Of a stretch of 64,000 bases of DNA, positions 43,927 through 53,106 are shown piece by piece. The position numbers and the translations under genes are program-made. The notes under the pieces are model-generated. The model had not been told where the DNA came from and ran no database searches. It worked only from the letters and a program-made list of their open reading frames with translations. Within the stretch, counting starts at the first letter, position 1; each line of letters opens with the position of its first letter. This stretch comes from Porticoccus sp002341315 (GTDB taxonomy: Bacteria; Pseudomonadota; Gammaproteobacteria; Pseudomonadales; Porticoccaceae): assembly GCF_047634355.1 (NCBI RefSeq), contig NZ_JBLIAL010000012.1, one strand, 5' to 3'.

Positions 43927-43953
43927 AAAAAAAGCGGGGCCTCAGCCCCGCTT
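43927..43953 (-). terminator. Rho-independent terminator after pnp
   Basis: AAGCGGGGC-CTCA-GCCCCGCTT folds into a nine-pair stem (43932-43953); on the minus strand it is followed by a run of T (43933-43927), about 22 bases after the pnp stop. It separates the pnp transcript from mrdA. Confidence 0.9.
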
Positions 43954-43975
43954 CTCTGAAGTGACAGCCAGTATA

Positions 43976-46132
43976 TTATTGCTCTGTAGATTCCTGGGCA
44001 ACCTGGGCCTCTTCCGCCGGGACTGTTTCTCCAGCCGTCTGGCCTTCGTCCTCAGATGTCTCTTTCATAGACAGCTTGATACGGCCACGGGCATCCACAT
44101 CAAGCACCTTGACACGCACCTGCTGACCTTCCTTGAGGTAATCAGACACTTTTTCCACGCGTTCCTTGGCAATTTGCGAGATGTGCAGCAGACCATCCGT
44201 GCCCGGCATGATCGTAACAAAGGCACCAAAGTCTACAATACGGGCGACTGTACCCTCATAGATGCGACCTATCTCAGCCTCAGCAGTGATTTCCTCAATG
44301 CGATAGATAGCGCTTTTCAGGCCATCCGCATCATCACTGTAGATTCTGATGGTTCCGCTGTCGTCAATATCAATGCTGGCACCGGTCTCTTCCGTCAGTG
44401 CACGAATTGTGGCACCACCTTTACCGATCACATCGCGAATCTTGTCGGGGTCGATTTTCAGGATATGGTAACGGGGTGCCGACTCAGCCACTTCACTGCG
44501 GCTCTTGTCGATCACCTTGTTCATTTCGCCAAGAATGTGGAGCCGCGCCTGTAATGCCTGACCCAGTGCGAGATCCATAATCTCTTCGGTGATCCCTTCG
44601 ATCTTGATATCCATTTGCAGGGCAGTAACACCCTGAGCGGTACCGGCCACTTTAAAGTCCATATCGCCCAAGTGATCTTCATCGCCCAGGATATCGGTCA
44701 ACACGGCAAAACCATCGTCCTCTTTAACAAGTCCCATCGCGATACCAGCCACGGGCGCTTTCAATGGCACACCGGCATCCATCAAGGCGAGGCTTGAACC
44801 ACAAACCGAAGCCATGGAGCTTGAACCATTGGACTCTGTGATTTCAGAGACGACCCGCATGGTGTAGGGAAAGTCTTCAGCGGACGGCAATACCGCAGCA
44901 ATACCGCGGCGAGCCAACCGACCATGACCAATTTCACGGCGACCGGTAAAGCCAATACGACCGCACTCACCCACGGAATAAGGTGGGAAGTTGTAATGCA
45001 ACATGAAGGGATCTTCACGGCGGCCTTCCAGTGCATCGATATACTGAACATCGCGCATGGAACCCAGCGTGGCTACTACCAATGCCTGGGTTTCACCACG
45101 GGTAAACAGCGCCGTACCATGGGCTTTGGCCAACACACCGACTTCAACATCAATAGCGCGGACCGTCTTGCTATCGCGGCCATCAATTCGGGGTTCCCCG
45201 CGAATGATACGACCACGGACAATTTTCTTTTCGAGCTTCTTAAAGGCATCACGGATATCGTCTTCCGTAATACCGGCCTCTGCATCCAATAGCGATTCAG
45301 CCGCCCGATTGCGCAGACCGTCAATTTCGACAACACGCTGCTGTTTGTCCGTGATACGGTAGGCGGCATCCAGACTTTCACCAACCATAGCCTTGAGGCT
45401 GTCGGTCAGGGTTTCGTTGACAGGTGTCTCTTGCCAGTCCCAGCGCGGCTTACCGGTTTCCTTGGCCAGCTCCTCAATCACCTGAATGGCCGCCTGCATC
45501 TCCTGGTGGCCGAACAGTACCGCACCGAGCATGATATCTTCCGGTAACTCCTTCGCCTCTGACTCAACCATCAGGACAGCATCACGCGTCCCCGCAACAA
45601 CCATATCCAGCTCCGACTCCGCCAGTTCCGAGTAGGTTGGGTTTAGCAGATAGCCTTTTTCGCGGTGATATCCCACACGGGCACCACCAATTGGGCCATT
45701 AAAAGGGACACCGGAAATCGCCAGCGCGGCAGAAGTCCCAATCAGTGCAGCGATATCGGGATCCACATTTTTTTCAGAGGACATTACCGTACAGACCACT
45801 TGCACTTCATTTTTGAAGCCATTGGGGAACAGCGGGCGAATGGGCCGGTCAATCAGGCGGGAAGTCAGTGTTTCTTTTTCACTGGGGCGGCCTTCACGCT
45901 TGAAAAATCCACCGGGGATCTTGCCAGCGGCGTAAGCCTTTTCCTGGTAGTGGACACCGAGGGGGAAAAAATCCATACCTTCTTTTACGTTTTTTGCCGC
46001 GACGACCGTACACAGTACTGCCGTTTTATCCATGGTACACATCACGGCACCCGTCGCCTGACGAGCAATACGGCCGGTCTCCAGCGTGACGGTATGATTG
46101 CCATATTTAAATGATTTTATTACAGGATTCAC
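43976..46132 (-). CDS. pnp: Polynucleotide phosphorylase
   Basis: 3'-5' phosphorolytic exoribonuclease of 718 residues and core of the degradosome. Two RNase PH domains (first from FKYGNHTVTLETG, second with the SDGSSS-equivalent SNGSSSMASVCG), then KH (IRDVIGKGGATIRALTEETG) and S1 (IYEGTVARIVDFGAFV). An acidic Gln/Glu-rich tail ends the protein. The start is a GTG with GGAGAGG ten bases upstream; the longer frame from 46216 is a read-through of the leader. It follows rpsO. Confidence 0.97.
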   Translation of the reverse strand: MNPVIKSFKYGNHTVTLETGRIARQATGAVMCTMDKTAVLCTVVAAKNVKEGMDFFPLGVHYQEKAYAAGKIPGGFFKREGRPSEKETLTSRLIDRPIRPLFPNGFKNEVQVVCTVMSSEKNVDPDIAALIGTSAALAISGVPFNGPIGGARVGYHREKGYLLNPTYSELAESELDMVVAGTRDAVLMVESEAKELPEDIMLGAVLFGHQEMQAAIQVIEELAKETGKPRWDWQETPVNETLTDSLKAMVGESLDAAYRITDKQQRVVEIDGLRNRAAESLLDAEAGITEDDIRDAFKKLEKKIVRGRIIRGEPRIDGRDSKTVRAIDVEVGVLAKAHGTALFTRGETQALVVATLGSMRDVQYIDALEGRREDPFMLHYNFPPYSVGECGRIGFTGRREIGHGRLARRGIAAVLPSAEDFPYTMRVVSEITESNGSSSMASVCGSSLALMDAGVPLKAPVAGIAMGLVKEDDGFAVLTDILGDEDHLGDMDFKVAGTAQGVTALQMDIKIEGITEEIMDLALGQALQARLHILGEMNKVIDKSRSEVAESAPRYHILKIDPDKIRDVIGKGGATIRALTEETGASIDIDDSGTIRIYSDDADGLKSAIYRIEEITAEAEIGRIYEGTVARIVDFGAFVTIMPGTDGLLHISQIAKERVEKVSDYLKEGQQVRVKVLDVDARGRIKLSMKETSEDEGQTAGETVPAEEAQVAQESTEQ

Positions 46133-46159
46133 AATTATATTACCTCTCCATAAGCGTGA

Positions 46160-46179
46160 ACGGCTCCCAGGGGAGCCGT
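46160..46179 (-). other. Hairpin between rpsO and pnp
   Basis: ACGGCTCCC-CT-GGGAGCCGT, a near-perfect stem 12 bases after the rpsO stop and before the pnp ribosome site. No T run follows. By analogy with E. coli, the rpsO-pnp leader is a site of RNase III cutting and PNPase autoregulation; the role here is inferred from position. Confidence 0.5.
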
Positions 46180-46190
46180 CAGCAATTCTA

Positions 46191-46457
46191 TTAGCGACGC
46201 AGGCCAAGCTGTCCAATCAGCGTCATATAGCGCTTCGCGTCTTTAGCTTTCAGGTAGTCCAGCAATTTGCGTCGCTGGTTTACCATACGGATCAAACCAC
46301 GTCTTGAATGGTGATCCTTGTTGTGGTCACTGAAATGACCTTGCAGTTTGTTGATGTTGGCGGTGAGCAGGGCTACCTGCACTTCCGGCGAACCGGTATC
46401 ACCCACGGACTGCGCGTACTCTTTAACAATAGCTTCTTTTTCAGTTACATTTAACAT
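46191..46457 (-). CDS. rpsO: 30S ribosomal protein S15
   Basis: Ribosomal protein of 88 residues that binds 16S rRNA. DTGSPEVQVALLTANINKLQGHF and DHHSRRGLIRMVNQRRKLLDYLK are the standard core, ending in LGLRR. The start at 46457 (MLNVTEKEAIVKEY) has GGAGAAA upstream; the frame up to 46574 is not conserved. Between truB and pnp in the usual order. Confidence 0.98.
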   Translation of the reverse strand: MLNVTEKEAIVKEYAQSVGDTGSPEVQVALLTANINKLQGHFSDHNKDHHSRRGLIRMVNQRRKLLDYLKAKDAKRYMTLIGQLGLRR

Positions 46458-46585
46458 GGTTATTTCTCCAATATGCGGTTTAGATTCGGGGCGCCCGCGC
46501 ATATTTACAGGAACCCTAACAGTGAATTCGATCGGCGCCACCTGGCGGGTCCGATCCGGGATTCTGTCACACAAAACAGGACTCC

Positions 46586-47530
46586 CTATCTCACAACAAG
46601 ACGTTTCGGGGCTACCCGTCCATCTTCTGTGACTTCGCCAACCCCAAGCAACTGCGGCAAGGGCTGGCTCATTTCAAAGACACGCACTATATCGCCTTCT
46701 TCACTTTGACGATAGACCTGCGGCACCATCACCGCCTGCCCCCGGCAAAAATAGAAGGCCAGATCTTCCTCTAACTGCAGTGCAGTCAGATGTGTCATCC
46801 CGGCATCCATCGGTAACAAAAGTTGGTCGAGCTGATCCAGGCCACTTTTTTCCCTGAGTGATTGCAACCCACCCAACGTCACCGACTGATCTTCTTTAAA
46901 AGGCCCGGCGGCGGTACGTCGCAAAACCGATAGATAAGCGCCACAACCAAGCCGCTGACCAATGTCTTCCGCCAGCGTGCGAATGTAGGTTCCCTTGCTG
47001 CAGCGAACCACCAGATCGGCCTCCGGGAACTCACCGCTGCGAAACTCAACCAATGCCAGCGAGTGAATTGTGACCGGCCGGGCTTTTCGTTCAATTTCCA
47101 GCCCTTCACGAGCGAGCTTGTAGAGCGGTTGACCCTGGTGCTTCAACGCCGAAAACATCGGGGGCACCTGAGCGATATCACCCCTGAACCCGTCCAGAAC
47201 ATCAAGCACCTGAGCTTCAGTTAGCTCAGGTGCACCGCTGTCACAGGTAACCTCTCCATCAGCATCGCCGCTGACAGTTGCCATACCAAAGCGAAAAGTG
47301 GCGCGGTAGCATTTATCCGCATCCAACAAAAACTGGGTAAACTTGGTTGCCTCGCCAAGGCATACCGGCAATACGCCCGTCGCAAGTGGGTCCAGACTGC
47401 CAGTGTGACCCGCCTTGGCGGCCTCAAAAAGGTGTTTTACCTTCTGCAAAGCGCCGTTTGAGGATATCCCCAGCGGTTTATCGAGCAGCAGTATACCGTT
47501 GACCGACCGGCCCTTGCGACGACGCGCCAA
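46586..47530 (-). CDS. truB: tRNA pseudouridine(55) synthase TruB
   Basis: Pseudouridine synthase of 314 residues that makes Psi55 in the T loop of tRNAs. NGILLLDKPLGISSN and GHTGSLDPLATGVLP with catalytic Asp47 are intact; KGTYIRTLAEDIG marks motif III. The C-terminal third is a PUA-like RNA-binding domain. It follows rbfA with a 2-base gap. Confidence 0.97.
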   Translation of the reverse strand: MARRRKGRSVNGILLLDKPLGISSNGALQKVKHLFEAAKAGHTGSLDPLATGVLPVCLGEATKFTQFLLDADKCYRATFRFGMATVSGDADGEVTCDSGAPELTEAQVLDVLDGFRGDIAQVPPMFSALKHQGQPLYKLAREGLEIERKARPVTIHSLALVEFRSGEFPEADLVVRCSKGTYIRTLAEDIGQRLGCGAYLSVLRRTAAGPFKEDQSVTLGGLQSLREKSGLDQLDQLLLPMDAGMTHLTALQLEEDLAFYFCRGQAVMVPQVYRQSEEGDIVRVFEMSQPLPQLLGVGEVTEDGRVAPKRLVVR

Positions 47531-47532
47531 GC

Positions 47533-47931
47533 TCAGTCCTCCCCGGAGGAATCTGTATCCGTATGCCGCGCCTTGTCCCGGTTGACCGCGTAATCAATGA
47601 GCGAAGACAGCTCCTGGGCACGCCGGCCAGTGAGATCGAAAATAAAGCGCAATTTTGGCACAATTCGCAGCAACATGCGTTTGGCCAGCAACGTCCGCAA
47701 AAATCCGGCCGCACCATTCAGAACCTCGGCGGCTTCACGACTCTCATCAGCAGACTCGGCCCCGACCAGGTTAACGAACACCTTGGCACTGGAGAGATCC
47801 CGGGAAACCTCCACGGCAGTAATATTGACCAGCCCCAAACGCGGGTCCCTGACCTCGTCGCGGATCAGTTGTGCCAGCTCACGCTGCAGCGCATCTGCGA
47901 CTCGATCATTGCGGGTAAATTCTCTAGGCAT
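47533..47931 (-). CDS. rbfA: 30S ribosome-binding factor A
   Basis: KH-fold ribosome assembly factor of 132 residues needed for late 16S rRNA processing. RNDRVADALQRELAQLIRDEVRDPRLG and LRIVPKLRFIFD are diagnostic. The tail (ARHTDTDSSGED) is acidic. Standard position between infB and truB. Confidence 0.96.
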   Translation of the reverse strand: MPREFTRNDRVADALQRELAQLIRDEVRDPRLGLVNITAVEVSRDLSSAKVFVNLVGAESADESREAAEVLNGAAGFLRTLLAKRMLLRIVPKLRFIFDLTGRRAQELSSLIDYAVNRDKARHTDTDSSGED

Positions 47932-47952
47932 ATCGGTTTGGCGTCAGCACAA

Positions 47953-50502
47953 TCAGAGCTGGCGCGCAACTTCCCTGATCTCGTAGACCTCAATCTGATC
48001 GCCGGGTTTGATATCGTTATAGTCTTTCACCCCGATACCACACTCCACACCATTGCGCACTTCGTTGACGTCATCCTTGTAACGTCGCAGCGATTCCAGC
48101 TCACCCTCATAAATGACGATATTGTCGCGCAACACCCGAATACGCTTATTGCGATGGACTGTACCTTCAATCACCATACAACCCGCTACCGCGCCAAACT
48201 TGGGAGAACGGAAAACATCGCGCACTTCAGCAATACCGGTGATGACTTCACTGCGCTCCGGTGTCAACAACCCACTCAAGGCCTGTTTTACATCATCCAA
48301 CAGGTTGTAAATGATACTGTAGTAACGCAGATCGACCTGCTCCTGCTCCACCAGTTGGCGGGCGGCCGTATCGGCACGAACGTTAAAACCAAACACCACA
48401 GCACCGGTGGTAATGGCCAGGTTAATATCGGACTCGTTGATGCCACCGACACCGGAAGCCACAACATTCACTTCGACCTCATCAGTACCAATATCCGCCA
48501 TGGCGGAAAGAATTGCTTCCAGGGAACCCCGCACGTCGGCCTTCACCATCACCGGGAGAACACCCTTTTTGTCCTGTGATTCAAAGGTCGCAAACATATT
48601 TTCCAGTTTGGCGGCCTGTTGCCGGTTCACACGGTCCTGACGGGTTTTATCCTGACGCATTTCCGCCAATTCGCGGGCCTTGCGTTCATCTTCGACCACC
48701 AGAAACTCTTCACCGGCCGCCGGCGGCATATCAAGACCGAGAATCTCTACCGGTATTGATGGCCCCGCTTCAACAATCGGTTTACCCGCCTCATCGACCA
48801 TCGCGCGGATTTTGCCGACACTTTCACCAGCCAGCAGTAAATCGCCCTTGCGTAAGGTGCCCGACTGCACCAATGCCGTCGCCACCACACCTCGACCTTT
48901 TTCCAGTCGCGATTCAACGATGACACCTTTGGCCGGAACATTGCGGGATGCCTGCAATTCCAACAGTTCGGCCTGTAGCAATACGGCGTCCAACAAATCA
49001 TCAATGCCATCACCAGTGTGGGCCGAGACTTTTACAAACTGCGTATCTCCACCCCACTCTTCCGGAATAACATCCTTGGCAGACAGTTCATTCGTGACCC
49101 TGTCCGGATCCGCGCCTTCCTTGTCCATCTTGTTAATGGCAACCACGATAGGCACACCCGCAGCGCGGGCGTGCTGAATGGCTTCCACGGTTTGCGGCAT
49201 CACGCCATCATCCGCAGCCACCACCAGAATCACCACATCGGTACTGTGAGCACCACGGGCGCGCATTGCCGTGAAAGCAGCGTGACCGGGCGTATCCAGG
49301 AACGTGACCATGCCCTTGGGCGTATCGACATGATAGGCGCCGATATGCTGGGTAATTCCCCCGGCTTCGCCGGAGGCGACTCGGGTTTTTCGGATATGGT
49401 CCAGTAGTGAGGTTTTGCCGTGGTCAACATGGCCCATCACCGTGACAACTGGCGCACGGGGTTCCAGCTCCTCTGACACATCGGCCTGCAGCGCCCGGAT
49501 CAACTTTTGTTCTATCTCATCGTCTGAAACCGGCACCGGGTTGTGCCCAAGCTCCTCCACCACCAATGTGGCAGTATCCTGATCGATTGGTTGATTGATG
49601 GAGGCCATGGTCCCCATTTTCATCAACTCCTTGATCACGACTGCAGCCTTTACTGACATTGCCTGGGCCAGATCACTGACCGTGATTTGTTCGGGAATCT
49701 CCACATCGTGGATAATCTTATTGGTGGGCTTTTTAAATTTGTGCTTGTTCTCAACCTTGATGGGAACCGATATACCTGAACGCAACCGGGGTTTTTTCTC
49801 CCCAGCAACTTCCTCAACTTCCTCAACAACCGCTTTCAGCAAATCTTCTTTCTTGCGCTTCGGATCTTTGATGGCACCCCGTTTTTTCGCTTTTTTCGGT
49901 GCCTCTTCAGAATCATCGGCTGCGTCATCGTCCTTGACATGTTTTTTCACATGCTTGGGGGCGTCTACGGGCTGATCGACCAGCTCAGGAGGTAACGGCT
50001 CGACTGTTGAGGGCGCAGATTTGCGTTCTTCTTCAGCCTTGCGCTGATTTTCCTGCTCAAGGCGAGCTTCCTCTTCTGCCTTGCGGCGTGTCTCAATGGC
50101 AGCCTGCCGCTTCACTTCCGGATCATCAACAACCGGAGAAACCGGCTCAACGACGGACTCTGCTGCAACTGACTCTTCCTGCTCAGATGGAGCTGCAACC
50201 TCTTCCTCATTTGCCCGCTTGACATAGGTTCGGGTTTTGCGAACCTCCACATTAACTGTTTTACGGCCGGCACCCGTTTTGAGCGTACTGACCGTCTTGC
50301 GTTTCAATGTGATTTTTTTGGGGTCGCGGGACTGCTCACCGTGCAAGCCTTTTAAATAGGCCAGCAGCGTCTGCTTTTCCTCATCACTGACACTTGCGTC
50401 AGCAGAGTTGTGAGGCAAACCGGCCTCCTGCATTTGACTCAGCAGGCGGTCGACGGATGCTCCGACAACCTTGGCAAGTTCGCTAACAGTGACTTCAGCC
50501 AT
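47953..50502 (-). CDS. infB: Translation initiation factor IF-2
   Basis: Initiation GTPase of 849 residues that brings fMet-tRNA to the ribosome. An IF2_N helical domain (MAEVTVSELAKVVG) starts it. A long charged linker rich in Glu/Lys/Ala (about 60-260) follows. The G domain shows GHVDHGKTSL, DTPGHAAFT and NKMDKEGADPDR. Domains II, III and IV (C-terminal fMet-tRNA binding, ending VYEIREVARQL) complete it. Internal starts giving shorter isoforms, as in E. coli, are possible but not marked. Confidence 0.98.
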   Translation of the reverse strand: MAEVTVSELAKVVGASVDRLLSQMQEAGLPHNSADASVSDEEKQTLLAYLKGLHGEQSRDPKKITLKRKTVSTLKTGAGRKTVNVEVRKTRTYVKRANEEEVAAPSEQEESVAAESVVEPVSPVVDDPEVKRQAAIETRRKAEEEARLEQENQRKAEEERKSAPSTVEPLPPELVDQPVDAPKHVKKHVKDDDAADDSEEAPKKAKKRGAIKDPKRKKEDLLKAVVEEVEEVAGEKKPRLRSGISVPIKVENKHKFKKPTNKIIHDVEIPEQITVSDLAQAMSVKAAVVIKELMKMGTMASINQPIDQDTATLVVEELGHNPVPVSDDEIEQKLIRALQADVSEELEPRAPVVTVMGHVDHGKTSLLDHIRKTRVASGEAGGITQHIGAYHVDTPKGMVTFLDTPGHAAFTAMRARGAHSTDVVILVVAADDGVMPQTVEAIQHARAAGVPIVVAINKMDKEGADPDRVTNELSAKDVIPEEWGGDTQFVKVSAHTGDGIDDLLDAVLLQAELLELQASRNVPAKGVIVESRLEKGRGVVATALVQSGTLRKGDLLLAGESVGKIRAMVDEAGKPIVEAGPSIPVEILGLDMPPAAGEEFLVVEDERKARELAEMRQDKTRQDRVNRQQAAKLENMFATFESQDKKGVLPVMVKADVRGSLEAILSAMADIGTDEVEVNVVASGVGGINESDINLAITTGAVVFGFNVRADTAARQLVEQEQVDLRYYSIIYNLLDDVKQALSGLLTPERSEVITGIAEVRDVFRSPKFGAVAGCMVIEGTVHRNKRIRVLRDNIVIYEGELESLRRYKDDVNEVRNGVECGIGVKDYNDIKPGDQIEVYEIREVARQL

Positions 50503-50531
50503 CAGTATTCCTCAATTCATCGCCTGTTCGT

Positions 50532-52022
50532 TTAACTGTCGCTTTCATCGGCGAACCAGGGGGCACGTGCAGTCATAATCAGCTTGGCTGCCCGCTCTGC
50601 GTCCATGTTCTCAATATCCAGCAGGTCTTCCACAGCCTGCTCAGCGAGATCCTCCATGCTGCTAATCCCATGTTTAGCCAATGTATGCGCCAACTGATCG
50701 TCCATACCTTCCATTTCCAGCAAATCAGTTGCGGGACCTGACACCCCCTCCTCGGAGGCCAGCGCCATCGTCAGCAACGCGTCCTTGGCACGGGCACGCA
50801 GTTCTTCAGCTACCTCTTCATCAAACCCATCGATGCCAGCCATCTCATCCAGAGGAACATAGGCAACCTCCTCGATAGAGGTGAATCCCTCATCAACCAA
50901 CACCATCGCGACATCTTCATCAATGTCCAGGCGACTCATAAAGGTTTCCACCAGTGAGCTGGACTCTTCCTGCTGCTTAACCTCCGCCTCTTCGACAGAC
51001 ATTACATTGATTTTCCAGCCAGTCAGTTCAGAGGCAAGACGGACATTCTGCCCGTTACGACCAATGGCCATCGCCAGCGTCTCTCCAGCCACCGCCACAT
51101 CCATTGAGTGCGTCTCCTCATCAACGATGATCGACTCCACTTCTGCAGGAGCCATGGCATTTATCGCCAGCTGGGCGGGGTTGTCGTCCCACAGTACGAT
51201 ATCGATACGTTCGCCATCCAGCTCATTGGATACTGCCTGAACACGCGCACCACGCATACCGACACAAGCACCAATCGGGTCGATTCGACCGTCGTTGGTC
51301 TTCACAGCAATTTTCGCACGCGACCCGGGGTCTCGCGCCGCGCCGCGGATTTCAATCACTTCCTCGGCAATCTCCGGCACTTCAATACGGAACAGCTCAA
51401 CCAGCATCTCATTGCATTTACGGCTCAGAAAAAGCTGGGGACCACGGCTTTCGGAATTAATTTCCTGAAGAATCGCACGCACCCGGTCGTTGATTCGAAA
51501 AACTTCCCGCCCTACCAGTTCTTCTCTCGGCATAACGGCTTCAGCATTGTTACCCAGGTCAACAATAATACTTTCGCGGGTCACTTTTTTGACGCTGCCA
51601 CTTACCAGCTCACCGAGCTGATCACGGTATTGTTCCACCACCAATGCGCGTTCAGCATCGCGGACTTTCTGGACAATGACCTGCTTGGCCGTTTGGGCAG
51701 CAATACGGCCAAAACCGATATTTTCCACCTGCTCTTCAAAGGTATCACCAGCTTTAAGACCCGTATCTTTCTCATGGGCTTCTTCGAGCGTGAACTGAGT
51801 GCCGAGCTCCGCCAGCACATCATCAGCGACCACTTCCCACCAGCGGAACGTTTCATAGTCACCGGTGGCGCGATCAATGGTTACCCGAATGTTGGAATCC
51901 TCGTCATAGCGTTTCTTGGTCGCCGTGGCCAGGGCCTGCTCAATGGCCTCAAAAATAACCTCTTTGGACACACCCTTTTCATTAGAAACGGCTTCCACCA
52001 CCATCAAGATTTCTTTATTCAT
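50532..52022 (-). CDS. nusA: Transcription termination/antitermination factor NusA
   Basis: RNA polymerase-binding factor of 496 residues: N-terminal domain (MNKEILMVVEAVSNEKGV), S1 domain (LVSGSVKKVTRESIIVDLG), two KH domains (ACVGMRGARVQAVSNEL, AIGRNGQNVRLASEL) and two C-terminal acidic helical repeats (about 365-490, with helix-hairpin-helix character). Between rimP and infB, as in the classic operon, which NusA partly autoregulates in E. coli. Confidence 0.98.
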   Translation of the reverse strand: MNKEILMVVEAVSNEKGVSKEVIFEAIEQALATATKKRYDEDSNIRVTIDRATGDYETFRWWEVVADDVLAELGTQFTLEEAHEKDTGLKAGDTFEEQVENIGFGRIAAQTAKQVIVQKVRDAERALVVEQYRDQLGELVSGSVKKVTRESIIVDLGNNAEAVMPREELVGREVFRINDRVRAILQEINSESRGPQLFLSRKCNEMLVELFRIEVPEIAEEVIEIRGAARDPGSRAKIAVKTNDGRIDPIGACVGMRGARVQAVSNELDGERIDIVLWDDNPAQLAINAMAPAEVESIIVDEETHSMDVAVAGETLAMAIGRNGQNVRLASELTGWKINVMSVEEAEVKQQEESSSLVETFMSRLDIDEDVAMVLVDEGFTSIEEVAYVPLDEMAGIDGFDEEVAEELRARAKDALLTMALASEEGVSGPATDLLEMEGMDDQLAHTLAKHGISSMEDLAEQAVEDLLDIENMDAERAAKLIMTARAPWFADESDS

Positions 52023-52044
52023 TCATTCAGCCTCGCAATCGCCC

Positions 52045-52503
52045 TCAAAACCGGGGAACGACATTCGCCTTTTCAATGCTATCCAGGGGAAAGAGATATT
52101 CATGATCGTCAACAATCAACAAAACATCCTCGCCCTCCACGCCATTCAGACGGCCCTTGAAATTCCGTCTGCCTTCATGGGGAAATCTCAGCCGCAAGGC
52201 CACATCTTCCCCAATATACTTTTCAAACTGATCCAGCGTATATAAAGGCCGGTCCATGCCCGGAGAGGAAACCTCTAAAGTGTACTCCCCGGTAATCGGA
52301 TCCTCTACATCCAACTGACTGCTGACCTGGCGGCTGACTTTTTCACAGTCTTCCACTGTCACACCGTCACTCTCACGCTCAATGTAAATACGTAGCATCG
52401 CATTGCGACCTGATGACAAATACTCCAACCCCCAAAGTTCACAACCCATTGCGTCCACTATGGGCGCAATCATCGCGCGAAGGGTTTCCTCTTTTGTCGC
52501 CAC
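52045..52503 (-). CDS. rimP: Ribosome maturation factor RimP
   Basis: 30S assembly factor of about 152 residues from the GTG at 52503 (VATKEETLRAMIAPIVDAMGCELWGLEY), with CGAGAGA upstream. A TTG at 52524 would add seven residues. The second half (YTLEVSSPGMDRPLYTLDQFEKYIG) is the Sm-like domain. First protein gene of the nusA-infB operon, behind tRNA-fMet and a terminator-like hairpin. Confidence 0.95.
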   Translation of the reverse strand: MATKEETLRAMIAPIVDAMGCELWGLEYLSSGRNAMLRIYIERESDGVTVEDCEKVSRQVSSQLDVEDPITGEYTLEVSSPGMDRPLYTLDQFEKYIGEDVALRLRFPHEGRRNFKGRLNGVEGEDVLLIVDDHEYLFPLDSIEKANVVPRF

Positions 52504-52567
52504 TGTAATCTCTCGGTTTCCCAATCAAAAAATGGGCACAAAGCCCACTTCATCAAAACCACTTAGC

Positions 52568-52588
52568 AAAAAGCCCCTAAAAAGGGGC
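52568..52588 (-). terminator. Terminator between tRNA-fMet and rimP
   Basis: On the minus strand GCCCC-TTTTTA-GGGGC followed by TTTTT. It lies 56 bases after the tRNA and before rimP, so it can end or attenuate transcripts entering the nusA operon. Confidence 0.7.
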
Positions 52589-52643
52589 CCTTCGGCTGCG
52601 CCTTGTCCTGACGCATGGTACCAGCAGTACCGATACCAGAATT

Positions 52644-52720
<77 letters not shown>

Positions 52721-53106
52721 TCAAAAAACGCTGACCTTAACGGCCAGGAGACTGAGCATGTCTCTTTCACCTTGCCAGCTCATAACCTCTGGCAAGCCCC
52801 CAAGCTGTCAAGTGACTGCTTCAAGGGCCGTGGATTATAGGGGCGACACACCATAGGGTCAAGGGGGAAACACGGCTTTGTTGTGCTCTCTACTGATTTC
52901 CCTGCAAGGAACTTTCACGTCAAGGCAACACACTCCAGGTATGGCTGAATTCCCGGGCAGCGACATCGGCCAGCAACCACAGAAGCTCTTGCCCAGGAAA
53001 AAACGTTCGACAGCTGGAGGGGCTCCGCAGCAGATCGCATCAATTAAGCCCCACTTAATATTAGGGTCGTACAGTTACACTTCCACATCCAAAAAATTGC
53101 CGCCAA
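52721..53106. other. Intergenic region, tRNA-fMet to CptA-like gene
   Basis: 386 bases between divergent genes. A candidate promoter for the tRNA lies near 52800. The remainder shows no gene, repeat or structured RNA that I can support. Confidence 0.5.
52782..52811 (-). promoter_or_regulatory. Candidate promoter of tRNA-fMet
   Basis: On the minus strand a perfect -35 TTGACA (52811-52806) is followed 18 bases later by GGTTAT, a moderate -10. It sits about 60 bases before the tRNA. Confidence 0.45.

Noticed and set aside
47563..48579. 338-codon plus-strand open frame
   Set aside because: Antisense shadow of rbfA and infB.
51108..52160. 350-codon plus-strand open frame
   Set aside because: Antisense shadow of nusA; no family features of its own.
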